A stretch of 38,303 nt of DNA. Origin: JAUREX01 sp964472135 (GTDB taxonomy: Bacteria > Pseudomonadota > Alphaproteobacteria > Rhodobacterales > Rhodobacteraceae). Positions 16,262 to 25,426 of this stretch are shown piece by piece. The notes under the pieces are model-generated. The model was not told the origin of the DNA. It did not search any database and was given only the letters and a program-made list of their open reading frames with translations. The stretch spans positions 1-38,303 of the forward strand of contig CAYYJB010000018.1 of the NCBI GenBank assembly GCA_964472135.1. Reading direction: 5' to 3'. A program made the position numbers and the translations under genes. The stretch's first letter is position 1. The number at the start of each line of letters is the position of its first letter.

Positions 16262-18348
16262 CGGACGCGCGCGGGGTTCTGACCGGGGTGCGGGTGCTCG
16301 ACCTCAGCCGGATGCTGTCGGGCCCCTATGCCACGATGATGCTCGCCGACCATGGCGCCGAGGTCATCAAGATCGAGGACGCCGGGGGTGACACCGCGCG
16401 CGCGAACGGGCCGTTCCGGGCGGATGATCCGAAGCACGAGTGGGCGGGGTATTTCGTCAGCCTCAACCGCTCGAAACAGAGCATCGTGCTCGACCTCAAG
16501 TCCGAGGCGGGCAAGGCCGATTTCCGCGCTCTTGCCGCCGATGCCGATGTCGTGGTCGAGAACTTCCGCCCCGGCGTGATGGAGCGCCTCGGTCTCGGTT
16601 ACGAAAGCCTTGCCGCGGCCAACCCGAGGCTCGTCTATGCCGCTGTCCGGGGGTTCGGCGATCCGAGAACCGGCCAGAGCCCCTATGCCGACTGGCCCTC
16701 CTATGATGTGGTCGCGCAGGCGATGGGCGGGATCATCGCCCTGACCGGCCCCGATGCCGCGACACCGGTCAAGGTCGGCCCCGGGGTGGGCGACGTCTTC
16801 GCCGGCGCGCTCCTCTCATTCGGGATCGTCGCCGCCCTGCGTGCAGCCGAGGCCACGGGGCGGGGGCAGTTTCTCGACGTGGCGATGTATGACGCGATGC
16901 TGAGCTTGTGCGAGCGGGCAGTCTATCAGCACGACTTCGACGGCACCGTGCCGGGGCCCGAGGGCAACGGGCACCCGCTGCTTGCCCCTTTCGGCATCTT
17001 CCCGGCGCGCGATGGCAAGGTCGCGCTCGGGATCGTCGATGACGCCTTCTGGCGCGAGCTTGCGCGCGCGATGGGGGCGCCCGACCTTGGCACCGATCCG
17101 CGCTTTGCCACCCGCGCCGCGCGGCGGACGAATGCGGCCGAGGTCAACGCCCGCGTCGCGGCATGGACGTCGCGGCACGGCAAGGGCGCCCTTGCCGCTC
17201 TTCTCGGCGGGCGCGTGCCCTTCGGCCCGGTGAACACGATCGCCGACATCGCGGCCGACCCCCATGTCGCGGCGCGCGGCATGATCGCCGCGATCCCCCA
17301 CCCCGATCCCGGCGCGCGGCCCTGGCGGGTCGCGGCCAATCCCGTTCACTTCGCGGCCGATCCAGCCCCCCCGCCCGCGGCGCCCCCCCGGCTCGGTGCC
17401 CGCCGCGCGGCAGAGTTCCTGAGGCCTGAGCCCCCCGTCGATACCCGCGCGCTGCGCGACGCGCTCGGCAGTTTCGCCACCGGCGTCACGGTGGTGACGA
17501 CCCGCGATGCCGAAGCCCGCCCCCGTGGCTTCACCGCCAACTCCTTCACCTCCGTCTCGCTCGATCCGCCTCTTGTGCTTGTCTGCATCGCGAAGACGGC
17601 GGCGAGCCTCGAGAGCTTCCTTGCCGCCCCGTCCTTCGGGATCAGTGTCCTCGGCGAGGGCCAGCGCGAGGTATCGGGCCTTTTTGCCTCGCGCGAGCCC
17701 GACAAGTTCGCGAAATGCGGCTGGTTCGAGGGGCGCGGGGGTGTGCCGCTCGTCTCCGGGGCGCTTGCCCATTTCGTCTGCGACCGCGAGCGCACGGCAG
17801 ATGCGGGCGACCATGTCATCCTGATCGGCCGGGTGCGCGATTTCGGCCGCGCCGAGGGCAAGCCGCTCGGCTATTTCCGCGGCAACTACTTCGCCATCGG
17901 GCTCGAGGACCGTCTCGTTGCCGCCGCCGCCTCGGGCGGGGCGATCCGGCTTGGCGCGATCCTTGCCGGACAGAAGGGCATCCTGTTGCGCGAAGCCGAG
18001 GGAAGGTTGAGCCTGCCGCTCGCCCCCGGCCCCGTGCCGCGGATCGAGGGGTTGCGCGCCGATCTCGCGCGCGCGGGCCTCTCGGTCGAGCTCGATTTCC
18101 TCTATGCCGTGTTCGAGGACCGCGAAGCCCGCCAGCAGGCGATCTATTACCACGGCACCCACGCGGGGCCGCTGCCGGCAGGGGTGATCGCGATCCCGCT
18201 CGATGCAATCCCTCATGAGCGCATCGCGGGGCGGGCCGAACGGATGATGCTCGAACGCTACGCCGCCGAATGCCGCCACGGCACCTTCGGCATCTATCAG
18301 GGTAACGAAACCGAGGGCGAGGTGCGCCGCATCGCCGCCGCGCCCTGA
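16258..18348 (+). CDS. fusion: class III (CaiB/BaiF) CoA-transferase + flavin reductase
   Basis: A 696-aa product read without interruption. Residues about 5-390 form a CaiB/BaiF CoA-transferase: VRVLDLSRMLSGPYATMMLADHGAEVIKIE, NRSKQSIVLDLK, ENFRPGVMERLG, and a catalytic Asp expected at D179 in GVGDVFAG. From about V394 a DIM6/RutF-like flavin reductase begins (DTRALRDALGSFATGVTVVTT, FTANSFTSVSLDPPLVLVC) and ends with GNYFAIG near 555. A further 135-aa C-terminal domain (GAILAGQKGILL ... RHGTFGIYQGNETEGEV) resembles the extension of the TgnA-type reductases as I recall them. Start is GTG, overlapping the hydrolase stop. The reductase half should supply FMNH2 to the LLM oxygenase. C-runs of 7-8 nt near the junction make a sequencing indel worth excluding. 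Confidence 0.85.
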   Translation: MTDARGVLTGVRVLDLSRMLSGPYATMMLADHGAEVIKIEDAGGDTARANGPFRADDPKHEWAGYFVSLNRSKQSIVLDLKSEAGKADFRALAADADVVVENFRPGVMERLGLGYESLAAANPRLVYAAVRGFGDPRTGQSPYADWPSYDVVAQAMGGIIALTGPDAATPVKVGPGVGDVFAGALLSFGIVAALRAAEATGRGQFLDVAMYDAMLSLCERAVYQHDFDGTVPGPEGNGHPLLAPFGIFPARDGKVALGIVDDAFWRELARAMGAPDLGTDPRFATRAARRTNAAEVNARVAAWTSRHGKGALAALLGGRVPFGPVNTIADIAADPHVAARGMIAAIPHPDPGARPWRVAANPVHFAADPAPPPAAPPRLGARRAAEFLRPEPPVDTRALRDALGSFATGVTVVTTRDAEARPRGFTANSFTSVSLDPPLVLVCIAKTAASLESFLAAPSFGISVLGEGQREVSGLFASREPDKFAKCGWFEGRGGVPLVSGALAHFVCDRERTADAGDHVILIGRVRDFGRAEGKPLGYFRGNYFAIGLEDRLVAAAASGGAIRLGAILAGQKGILLREAEGRLSLPLAPGPVPRIEGLRADLARAGLSVELDFLYAVFEDREARQQAIYYHGTHAGPLPAGVIAIPLDAIPHERIAGRAERMMLERYAAECRHGTFGIYQGNETEGEVRRIAAAP

Positions 18349-18367
18349 CACGAAAAGGAGAAAGCCG

Positions 18368-18973
18368 ATGCTGCTTCCCGAGTTGCGCAAGGTCGTGACC
18401 TATGACGAGGAGATCCACCTCGAGGGCGAGCGCCCCGCCGAGCCGCCGCTGCGCCTGATCGGGGTCGCCGCCATCGTGCGCAACCCCTGGGCGGGGCGCG
18501 GCTATGTTGCCGACCTCCAGCCCGAGATCCAGCGCATGGCCCCCGTTCTGGGCAGCCTCCTCACCGACCGGCTGGTCGCCCTGGCCGGATCGGGAGCCGC
18601 GATCGAGGCTTATGGCAAGGCCTCGATGGTCGGCACCTCGGGCGAGCTCGAACACGGTTCGGCGCTGATCCACACGCTGCGATTCGGCAATTTCTACCGC
18701 GAGGCGGTCGGGGCGAAGACCTATCTCGGGTTCACCAACGGCCGCGGCCCGGCCAACAGCCAGGTGCAGATCCCGCTCATGGACAAGCACGACAGCGGGC
18801 GGCGGTCGCACTACCTCACCGTCCAGTTCGCCGTCCCCGATGCCCCCGGCCACGACGAGATCCTCGTGGCACTCGGCGCCTCGACGGGCGGGCGCCCGCA
18901 CCACCGCATCGGCGACCGCTATTCCGACCTCGCCGCGATCGGCCGCTCGGTCGAGAACCCGGCGGGCGTCTGA
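18368..18973 (+). CDS. AA_synth (DUF1185) family protein
   Basis: A 201-aa protein recognisable as the 'amino acid synthesis' family by LRLIGVAAIVRNPWAGRGYVADL, EAYGKASMVGTSGELEHGSALIHT, MDKHDSGRRSHYLT and GGRPHHRIGDR. Several His, Asp and Arg residues are clustered, as in an enzyme active site, but no reaction is established to my knowledge. AAAAGGAG precedes the ATG. It is the last gene of the plus-strand operon with RidA, hydrolase and the CoA-transferase/flavin reductase. Its recurrent company with flavin oxygenase modules suggests a step after ring or amide cleavage. It ends 11 bp from the convergent ABC ATPase gene, with no terminator visible. Confidence 0.82.
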   Translation: MLLPELRKVVTYDEEIHLEGERPAEPPLRLIGVAAIVRNPWAGRGYVADLQPEIQRMAPVLGSLLTDRLVALAGSGAAIEAYGKASMVGTSGELEHGSALIHTLRFGNFYREAVGAKTYLGFTNGRGPANSQVQIPLMDKHDSGRRSHYLTVQFAVPDAPGHDEILVALGASTGGRPHHRIGDRYSDLAAIGRSVENPAGV

Positions 18974-18984
18974 ATTCGCCGCTG

Positions 18985-20069
<1,085 letters not shown>

Positions 20070-20073
<4 letters not shown>

Positions 20074-20873
20074 GCCTGTCCCCCGCGCCGACGCAGGAGC
20101 GCCGCACCCAGCATGAGGGCGAGCGTCAACAGCACTAGCAGCGTCGATGCTGCCGCGATCACCGGCGTGAGGTCGGTGCGCAGCGTCGTCCAGACCTTGA
20201 CTGGCAGCGTCTGGAGCGTCGGTGTCGCCATGAAGATCGCGAGCACCACCTCATCCCAAGAGATCAGGAACGAGAACACCGCCGCCGACAGGAGGCCATG
20301 CCCGATCGCCGGGATCGTGACACGCCAGCGCGCCTCCCACGGCGCGGCGCCGCAGACGACGGCCGCATCCTCGATCGCGGGGTCGACGGACTCGAGCGCG
20401 GTCGAGATGGCGATGATCGAGAAGGGCAGGGCGACGACGAGATGCGCGATCACGAACCCCGCGAGCGTGCCCGACAGCCCGACCCGCAGGAACACCGCAT
20501 AGAGCGCCACCGCGAGGATCACCACGGGCAGCACCATCGGGGCGAGAAAGAGGCTGCGCAGCGCGTCGCGCCCCCGGAAGCGCCCGCGCACGAGCGCAAA
20601 CGACGCCAGAAGCCCCAGCACCACCGACAGGACCGTCACCACGACCGCGATCTTGGCCGAGGTCGCCATCGCCGCGAGCCAGCGCGGATCGGCGAAGAGC
20701 TCGCCATACCACTTCAGCGTCCAGTCCGGCGGCGGAAAGATCAGCCAGCGCGACGATCCGAAGGACAGCGCCGCGATGAAGACGATCGGCACGAGCAGGA
20801 AGAGCCCCGTCAGCCCCGCGATGAACCCCAGCGCCCAGCGCCACGCCCCAAGCTTGGCAAAATCGAGCAGCAT
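20070..20873 (-). CDS. ABC transporter permease, PotC type (second system)
   Basis: The product is a 267-aa membrane protein with hydrophobic segments at about residues 15-37, 68-95, 105-130 and further along. The EAA loop appears as DAAVVCGAAPWEARWRVTIPAIG. It is the second permease of the second PotABCD-type importer. Its ATG shares one base with the stop of the first permease (TGATG). Substrate unknown; the neighbourhood suggests a betaine-like or other nitrogenous organic cation. Confidence 0.9.
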
Positions 20874-21709
20874 CAGCGCACCATCGGCGGGCCGCCCGCG
20901 AGCCGCCGTTGCAGCGCATAGAGCGCAAGCGTGACGACGAGCAGGATGAAGGCCGCAGCCCCCCCGAGCCCCCAGTTCACGAGCGATTGCACCTGCTGCA
21001 CGATCAGCTCCGCAAGCATCATGTAGGATGTCCCCCCAAGCAGCGCCGGCGTCACGAAATAGCCCAGCGACATGACGAAGACCATGAGCCCCCCCGAGGC
21101 AAGCCCCGGCGCGGTTAGCGGCAGTAGCACGCGGAACAGTGCCTGCGTCCGGCTCGCGCCGCAGAGCGCCGCCGCCTGCAGGATCGCCGGGTCGATCTTC
21201 CTGATGACGCCGTAGAGCGGCAGGATCATGAAGGGCAGCATGATGTAGACCATCCCCACCGTGACGCCGACCAGATTGTTCACGAGTACGAGCGGCTCAT
21301 CGATGATGCCGAGTGCCATGAGGGTGCGGTTCACGAGCCCCGTCTGCTGGAGGAGCACCATCCACGCATAGGTCCGCGCGAGCAGGTTCGTCCACATCGA
21401 CAGCAGGATGAGCCCAAAGAGCAGCCGCGCCCAGAAGGCGGGCATGAGCGCGAGTGCCCAGGCAACCGGGAAGGCGATCAGCGCGGTCGTAACCGTCACC
21501 ACACCCGAGACGAAGAAGGTGTTGAAGAAGACCCGCGCATAGGTCGGAGAGCCAAGAAGGGCGGCATAGTTCTGGAGGCCCGGCTCGGGTTCGGTGACGG
21601 AGCGCGCCAGCAGGATGGCGACCGGCACGATGAAGAACGCCACGATCAGCACGATGGCCGGCAGGGCCGGCGCAAGACCCGTTCGGCGCGCAGTCGCGAC
21701 AAGGGACAT
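20873..21709 (-). CDS. ABC transporter permease, PotB type (second system)
   Basis: A 278-aa polytopic membrane protein starting MSLVATARRTGLAPALP, with the first hydrophobic helix at about residues 14-36. Its EAA loop is AAALCGASRTQALFRVLLPLTAPG. It follows the binding-protein gene after a 60-bp gap that contains a perfect hairpin. It should form the heterodimeric channel with the next gene. Its layout mirrors the first importer in this window, consistent with duplication of a whole transporter. Confidence 0.9.
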   Translation of the reverse strand: MSLVATARRTGLAPALPAIVLIVAFFIVPVAILLARSVTEPEPGLQNYAALLGSPTYARVFFNTFFVSGVVTVTTALIAFPVAWALALMPAFWARLLFGLILLSMWTNLLARTYAWMVLLQQTGLVNRTLMALGIIDEPLVLVNNLVGVTVGMVYIMLPFMILPLYGVIRKIDPAILQAAALCGASRTQALFRVLLPLTAPGLASGGLMVFVMSLGYFVTPALLGGTSYMMLAELIVQQVQSLVNWGLGGAAAFILLVVTLALYALQRRLAGGPPMVR

Positions 21710-21725
21710 CAGTGACTCCGGTCTT

Positions 21726-21755
21726 GCAGGTCCGCGAACGTCGCCGCGGACCTGC
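21726..21755 (-). promoter_or_regulatory. intercistronic hairpin between second binding-protein gene and permease
   Basis: A perfect 11-bp inverted repeat, GCAGGTCCGCG / CGCGGACCTGC, encloses an 8-nt loop within the 60-bp gap. No T-run follows in the minus direction, so termination is unlikely. It probably protects the upstream message or dampens read-through to the permeases. The first importer has a hairpin at the same place with an unrelated sequence. Confidence 0.65.
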
Positions 21756-21769
21756 CCGTTCTCAGGACC

Positions 21770-22780
21770 TCATTCGGCCTGCCAAGCGTACCACCGCTCG
21801 GAGATCATGTCGCGATTCGCGGCCCAGTAGGCGAGATCGGTCTTGATCTGGCTGTCCGTCTGCGAGTCGGGCAGGACCGCGCGCAATTCTGGGTCGAGCA
21901 GGTCGAGCGCCGCCGGGGTGATGGGCGAAAGCCCCGTCTGCCGGGCTAGCTCGGCCTGACCCTCGGCCGAGACCGCCTCGGCGATGAACCGCATCGCGGC
22001 CTCGCGGTTCGGGGTGCCCTTGGGCACGACGAGGGCATCCGCCGCCGTCAGGTTCTGCGCCCACGAGATCTCGACCGGCACGCCGTCATTGATGAGCGCG
22101 GTTAGGCGGGGGTTCCAGAACAGCCCGATCGGCGTCTCGCCAGCGGCGAGCGTCTGCTGCGACTGGGCGCCGCCCCCCCACCAGACGATGTCCGACTTGA
22201 TCGTGTCGAGCTTGGCAAAGGCGCGGTCGAGGTCGAGCGGATAGAGGTTCGCGGGGTCCACCCCGTCGGCGATCAGCGCGGCCTCGATCGTGCCCGGTGC
22301 CGCCCACTTGTAGAAGGCGCGCTTGCCCGGGAACTTCGCGGTGTCAAAGAGATCGGCCATCGTGCGCGGCTTGGCGTCCGGATAGCTCGCCGGCAGATAG
22401 CCGATGACGAAGGAGAAGTAGAAGCTGCCCACGACATGGTCGGTGACGAAGCGCGGGTCGATCGCGGCACGGTCGATGATGCTGAAGTCGAGCGGCTCGA
22501 GCAGGCCCTTCTCGGCCGCCTGGAGCGCGTATTCGTATTCCACGTCGACGACGTCCCAGGTCACGCTGCCCGCCTCGACCATTGCCTGAAGCTTGCCGTA
22601 GTCGGTTGGGCCATCCTGCACGACGGCGATGCCCGTCTCGGCGGTGAGCGGCACCCCCCAGGATGCGTATTGCGCGTCTTGTGTCGTCCCGCCCCAAGCC
22701 GTGAACACCATCTGTTGTTGCGCGGTCGCACTTCCTGCCATCAGAACGACAGTGGCCATAGCACCAAGAAACATCTTCAC
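21770..22780 (-). CDS. extracellular solute-binding protein, PotD-like (second system)
   Basis: A 336-aa periplasmic binding protein with a Sec signal peptide (MKMFLGAMATVVLMAGSATA, cleavage expected before QQQ). The mature start MVFTAWGG and the blocks FPGKRAFYKWA and LYPLDLDRAFAKLDTIK mark it as a paralogue of the first binding protein. It has a Sec rather than a Tat leader. Start is GTG: GGAGG lies six nt upstream, whereas the ATG two codons later is less well placed. It is divergent from a GntR regulator, whose likely operator overlaps its promoter. Confidence 0.87.
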   Translation of the reverse strand: MKMFLGAMATVVLMAGSATAQQQMVFTAWGGTTQDAQYASWGVPLTAETGIAVVQDGPTDYGKLQAMVEAGSVTWDVVDVEYEYALQAAEKGLLEPLDFSIIDRAAIDPRFVTDHVVGSFYFSFVIGYLPASYPDAKPRTMADLFDTAKFPGKRAFYKWAAPGTIEAALIADGVDPANLYPLDLDRAFAKLDTIKSDIVWWGGGAQSQQTLAAGETPIGLFWNPRLTALINDGVPVEISWAQNLTAADALVVPKGTPNREAAMRFIAEAVSAEGQAELARQTGLSPITPAALDLLDPELRAVLPDSQTDSQIKTDLAYWAANRDMISERWYAWQAE

Positions 22781-22891
22781 TTTTTTCCTCCCCGAAAGGC
22801 CAACAGCCCTGTGTGTGATCGAGTCCTTCTGGCCTCGAGCCTGCCGGGCGCGTGCGAGCTGCCACGACGGCATCCTTTGAGCCAAGGTTGT

Positions 22892-22921
22892 ATGATGGTA
22901 TGCCAACATTTGGGTTGTCAA
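22892..22921 (-). promoter_or_regulatory. promoter with overlapping palindromic operator for the second importer
   Basis: Reading on the minus strand, a perfect TTGACA (22921-22916) is followed after 18 nt by CATCAT (22897-22892), a fair sigma70-like pair about 110 bp before the binding-protein start. The palindromic TGGTATGCCA (22896-22905) lies between and over these boxes. It resembles the short inverted sites used by GntR/FCD regulators. Repression of the importer by the divergent GntR gene is therefore likely, though inferred. Confidence 0.5.
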
Positions 22922-22955
22922 TCTTGAATGTCGCTGCAAAAAAGATCGTGGGAAC

Positions 22956-23681
22956 ATGGTGGAATATGAAACGCAACAAGAACAGGCCTCCACCTTGAGC
23001 CACTTGGAACCCCATCTCCAGAAAATCACGGACGGCCCTCGTACCCTGCGGGAGATCGTGGTCGACCGGCTCCGCAGCGCGATAATCGTGGGACGGTTTC
23101 AATCGGGCGAGCGGCTCGTCGAACGCACGATCTGCGATCAACTCGGTGTGAGCCGCACGGTGGTACGTGAGGCGCTGCGCTATCTGGAATCCGAGGCGCT
23201 GGTCGAGATGGTGCCGAACCGCGGTCCGATTGTGGCGCGGCTCGAATGGACGCAGGCAGAGCAGATCTACCGCATCCGCCTTCTGCTCGAGACCGATGCG
23301 GCGATGGCCTGTGCCGAACGACATGATCCAATCGTCCTGAAAGACCTGGCCGATGCGCTGCACGACATGGATCAGACGGCACAATGGAAGGAAACCGGGT
23401 CCTTCTTCGAGGCGGCGACCCGGTTCTATCACATCATCTTCGTCGCGGCAGGCCACCGCGTTGCGTGGGATATCGTGCAGAGGCTGAACGGTCGGATTAG
23501 CCGGTTGCGCGCCGTAACGCTTTCGGATCCCCACCGTGCCGCCCCCGGGCCGGTGAGGATGCGGCGCATCTACGACGCAATCAGCGCGGGCGATGCTGTC
23601 AGGGCACAGGCAGCGGTCAGAGATCACCTTGAAGAGGTTTCGGAAATTGCCCGCCGCGCATTGCTTGGCAATGCAAACTAG
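22956..23681 (+). CDS. GntR-family regulator, FCD subfamily
   Basis: A 241-aa regulator. The N-terminal winged helix is in LREIVVDRLRSAIIVGRFQSGERLVERTICDQLGVSRTVVREALRYLESEALVEMVPNRGPIV (about residues 30-95). A C-terminal all-helical FCD ligand domain follows, with metal-binding-type residues in EAATRFYHIIFVAAGH and RDHLEEV. It is divergent from the second binding-protein gene and probably controls that operon and itself. FCD regulators usually sense organic acids or related metabolites. Its stop overlaps the stop of the convergent AraC gene by four bases. The ribosome site is weak (GTGGGA). Confidence 0.88.
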   Translation: MVEYETQQEQASTLSHLEPHLQKITDGPRTLREIVVDRLRSAIIVGRFQSGERLVERTICDQLGVSRTVVREALRYLESEALVEMVPNRGPIVARLEWTQAEQIYRIRLLLETDAAMACAERHDPIVLKDLADALHDMDQTAQWKETGSFFEAATRFYHIIFVAAGHRVAWDIVQRLNGRISRLRAVTLSDPHRAAPGPVRMRRIYDAISAGDAVRAQAAVRDHLEEVSEIARRALLGNAN

Positions 23682-24712
23682 CCGCGCAGATTGCGGCCCG
23701 CGTCATTGGCGCGTTCCCGCAGCCCCTCTAGGAAGTCCGTCAGGGTTCCCGGCCAGGCCGGGGCTGGCTCGCCCTCAGGCCAAGCGTGGCGATAGTCGCT
23801 CGGACGGCGCCCGAACCGGGTTCGGAACGCTTGCGCAAAATGTGACAAAGAGTTGAACCCGGATGCGGATGCGATTTCCCTGACGCCGAGCGAGGTCGAA
23901 ATCAGCAAGGCGCGCGCATGCTGAAGGCGGAGCAACTGCCCGAATTGCACCACCGTGCAGCCGATGGCCTCCTGGAACAGGCGTTCGAGCTGTCGTTGCG
24001 ACACTCCGAGGGATCCGGCGATCTGAGGGACCGGCATCGGGTCTTCGATGTTGCGCTCCATTATCTCGACCGCGCTGCGGACGATCGGGGGCATCTTCCC
24101 AGCCGCTTGGCTCAGTGTGCGCCGCTGCGGCGCCTCGGCTGGTCTTGCAGCCTTGTACAACATCTGGTCCGAGATCTCGCCAGCGAGCGCCTCTCCGTGA
24201 TCGCGTGAGATGAGGGCGAGCACGAGGTCAACACCTGCCATCGCGCCCGCGCATGTCATCACCTGCTCGTCGAGGGTGTAGAGTTGCTCCACATGCTCGA
24301 CATCATGATACTGCTCCCGGAAGCCGGGCGCCCACGACCAGTGCGTGGTGGCTTTGCGGCCGCTCAGAAGACCGGCGCGTGCCACCAAATAGCATCCAAG
24401 CTCGACCGCGCCGATCCTTGCGCCGTTGCGCGCCTGCCGGCGGAGCCATGCGATCGCCTCTCGGTTCCTGTAATACTCCGCTCCCCAACTGGCGATGACA
24501 AAGATGCTCTCGCCACGGCGGCTCCTCTCGGACGGAAGATCCGTCGGCAGTGACAACCCGTTGCTTGCCACGACTCCGGGGCCGTCAAAGGCGACGATCT
24601 CCCAAGAATAGAGCGGTGACGACGCGAGATAATTCGCGATCCTCATCGGCTCGATCATGGTGACAAGCGTCGCCATGTTGAACCGCGGCACGACAAGAAA
24701 AGTTACCCGCAA
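23678..24712 (-). CDS. GATase1-domain AraC-family regulator (second paralogue)
   Basis: A 344-aa paralogue of the regulator at 9416-10510. It has the same two-domain plan: GATase1-like fold from VTFLVVPRFNMATLVTMIEPMRI, and an AraC HTH from GSLGVSQRQLERLFQEA and GVREIASASGFNSLSHFAQAFRTRFGRRPSDYR. The near-identical tail WPEGEPAPAWPGTL indicates recent duplication. Unlike the first copy it keeps a Cys at the elbow position (ELGCYLVARAG). The start must be TTG: an in-frame TGA lies five codons upstream, GAGGG is well placed before the TTG, and no ATG precedes the first conserved strand. It lies downstream of the DMSP-lyase-like gene on the same strand, 82 bp away. Confidence 0.83.
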   Translation of the reverse strand: MRVTFLVVPRFNMATLVTMIEPMRIANYLASSPLYSWEIVAFDGPGVVASNGLSLPTDLPSERSRRGESIFVIASWGAEYYRNREAIAWLRRQARNGARIGAVELGCYLVARAGLLSGRKATTHWSWAPGFREQYHDVEHVEQLYTLDEQVMTCAGAMAGVDLVLALISRDHGEALAGEISDQMLYKAARPAEAPQRRTLSQAAGKMPPIVRSAVEIMERNIEDPMPVPQIAGSLGVSQRQLERLFQEAIGCTVVQFGQLLRLQHARALLISTSLGVREIASASGFNSLSHFAQAFRTRFGRRPSDYRHAWPEGEPAPAWPGTLTDFLEGLRERANDAGRNLRG

Positions 24713-24794
24713 CGAGCCCTCTTGTCATCAGCCGCAGCCCCGGGCTTCAGTTCGCCCGTGCTTGAGAATACGAGTGACGGGACACCAAGCGCAG

Positions 24795-25409
24795 TCATGT
24801 CCGAGATCTGTCCATGACTGGTATGCCGCCCATGCCATCTCCTCGCCACAGGATGTAGGTGAGGATCGGGCTGTCCTTGAAGGTCATTGCGTGCGATTGG
24901 TTCGGGCGATGCAGCCTCGTCTGGCCGGGGCCCAGGCGAACCGTCTTAAGTCCTTCAGCTTCGAATGTGCCTGACCCGGAGATGACGAAATAGAGTTCTT
25001 CCGCTTCGTGGCGGTGAGCGGGATAGTACAGCCCGCGCCCCCAATAGGCAACATAAGCCCGAGCGGTCCTTGAATGGAAATGCCCGTTGGGCCCGAAAAG
25101 CTCAATGTATCCGTAATCCTGCAGGAATCCGTAGCCAACCTCCGCTTCGCTGTACGTCCTCTTCCAGTCTCCGAATGGCACAACCGCCTGAATGGCCGCA
25201 TGAAAGGAATTCTCCGGGGGCCACAAGGCCATCTGCCGCACCGCAGGCACGAAAGCTGGCGCAAGATCGACGTATCTCAGGTCGTGCGGCCAAGGTGCGA
25301 AATTGCAGAGTTCGACGGAACGCTCGTGAACGCCCCTTGCCTCTGCAAGGAGTGCCTCGAAAGACCGTTGGCGTAGGTCTCGGCCCGTCTCTGTCATCCG
25401 CTCCGCCAT
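24795..25409 (-). CDS. cupin protein of the dimethylsulfoniopropionate lyase family (DddL/DddQ-like)
   Basis: A 204-aa protein with a helical N-terminal half and a C-terminal cupin. The metal site is visible as H132-R-H134, E138 and Tyr140 in HRHEAEELY, with a distal His173 in NQSHAM. GYGFLQDYGYIELFGPNGHF and the final WRGDG fit the DMSP lyase family as I know it. Those enzymes cleave DMSP to dimethylsulfide and acrylate. Start MAERMTETG has GGGA four nt upstream; the second Met (25397) is nearly as good. DMSP is the sulfonium analogue of betaines, so it suits the onium theme. Other carboxylate- or betaine-binding cupins cannot be excluded by eye. Confidence 0.68.
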   Translation of the reverse strand: MAERMTETGRDLRQRSFEALLAEARGVHERSVELCNFAPWPHDLRYVDLAPAFVPAVRQMALWPPENSFHAAIQAVVPFGDWKRTYSEAEVGYGFLQDYGYIELFGPNGHFHSRTARAYVAYWGRGLYYPAHRHEAEELYFVISGSGTFEAEGLKTVRLGPGQTRLHRPNQSHAMTFKDSPILTYILWRGDGMGGIPVMDRSRT

Positions 25410-25426
25410 CGCATCCCGAGTTCGCC

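Noticed and set aside
16816..18390. A 524-codon open frame antisense to the CoA-transferase/flavin reductase gene
   Set aside because: It is rich in Arg, Gly, Asp and His with no domain pattern and mirrors the GC3 bias of the opposite, clearly coding strand. It is a shadow frame.
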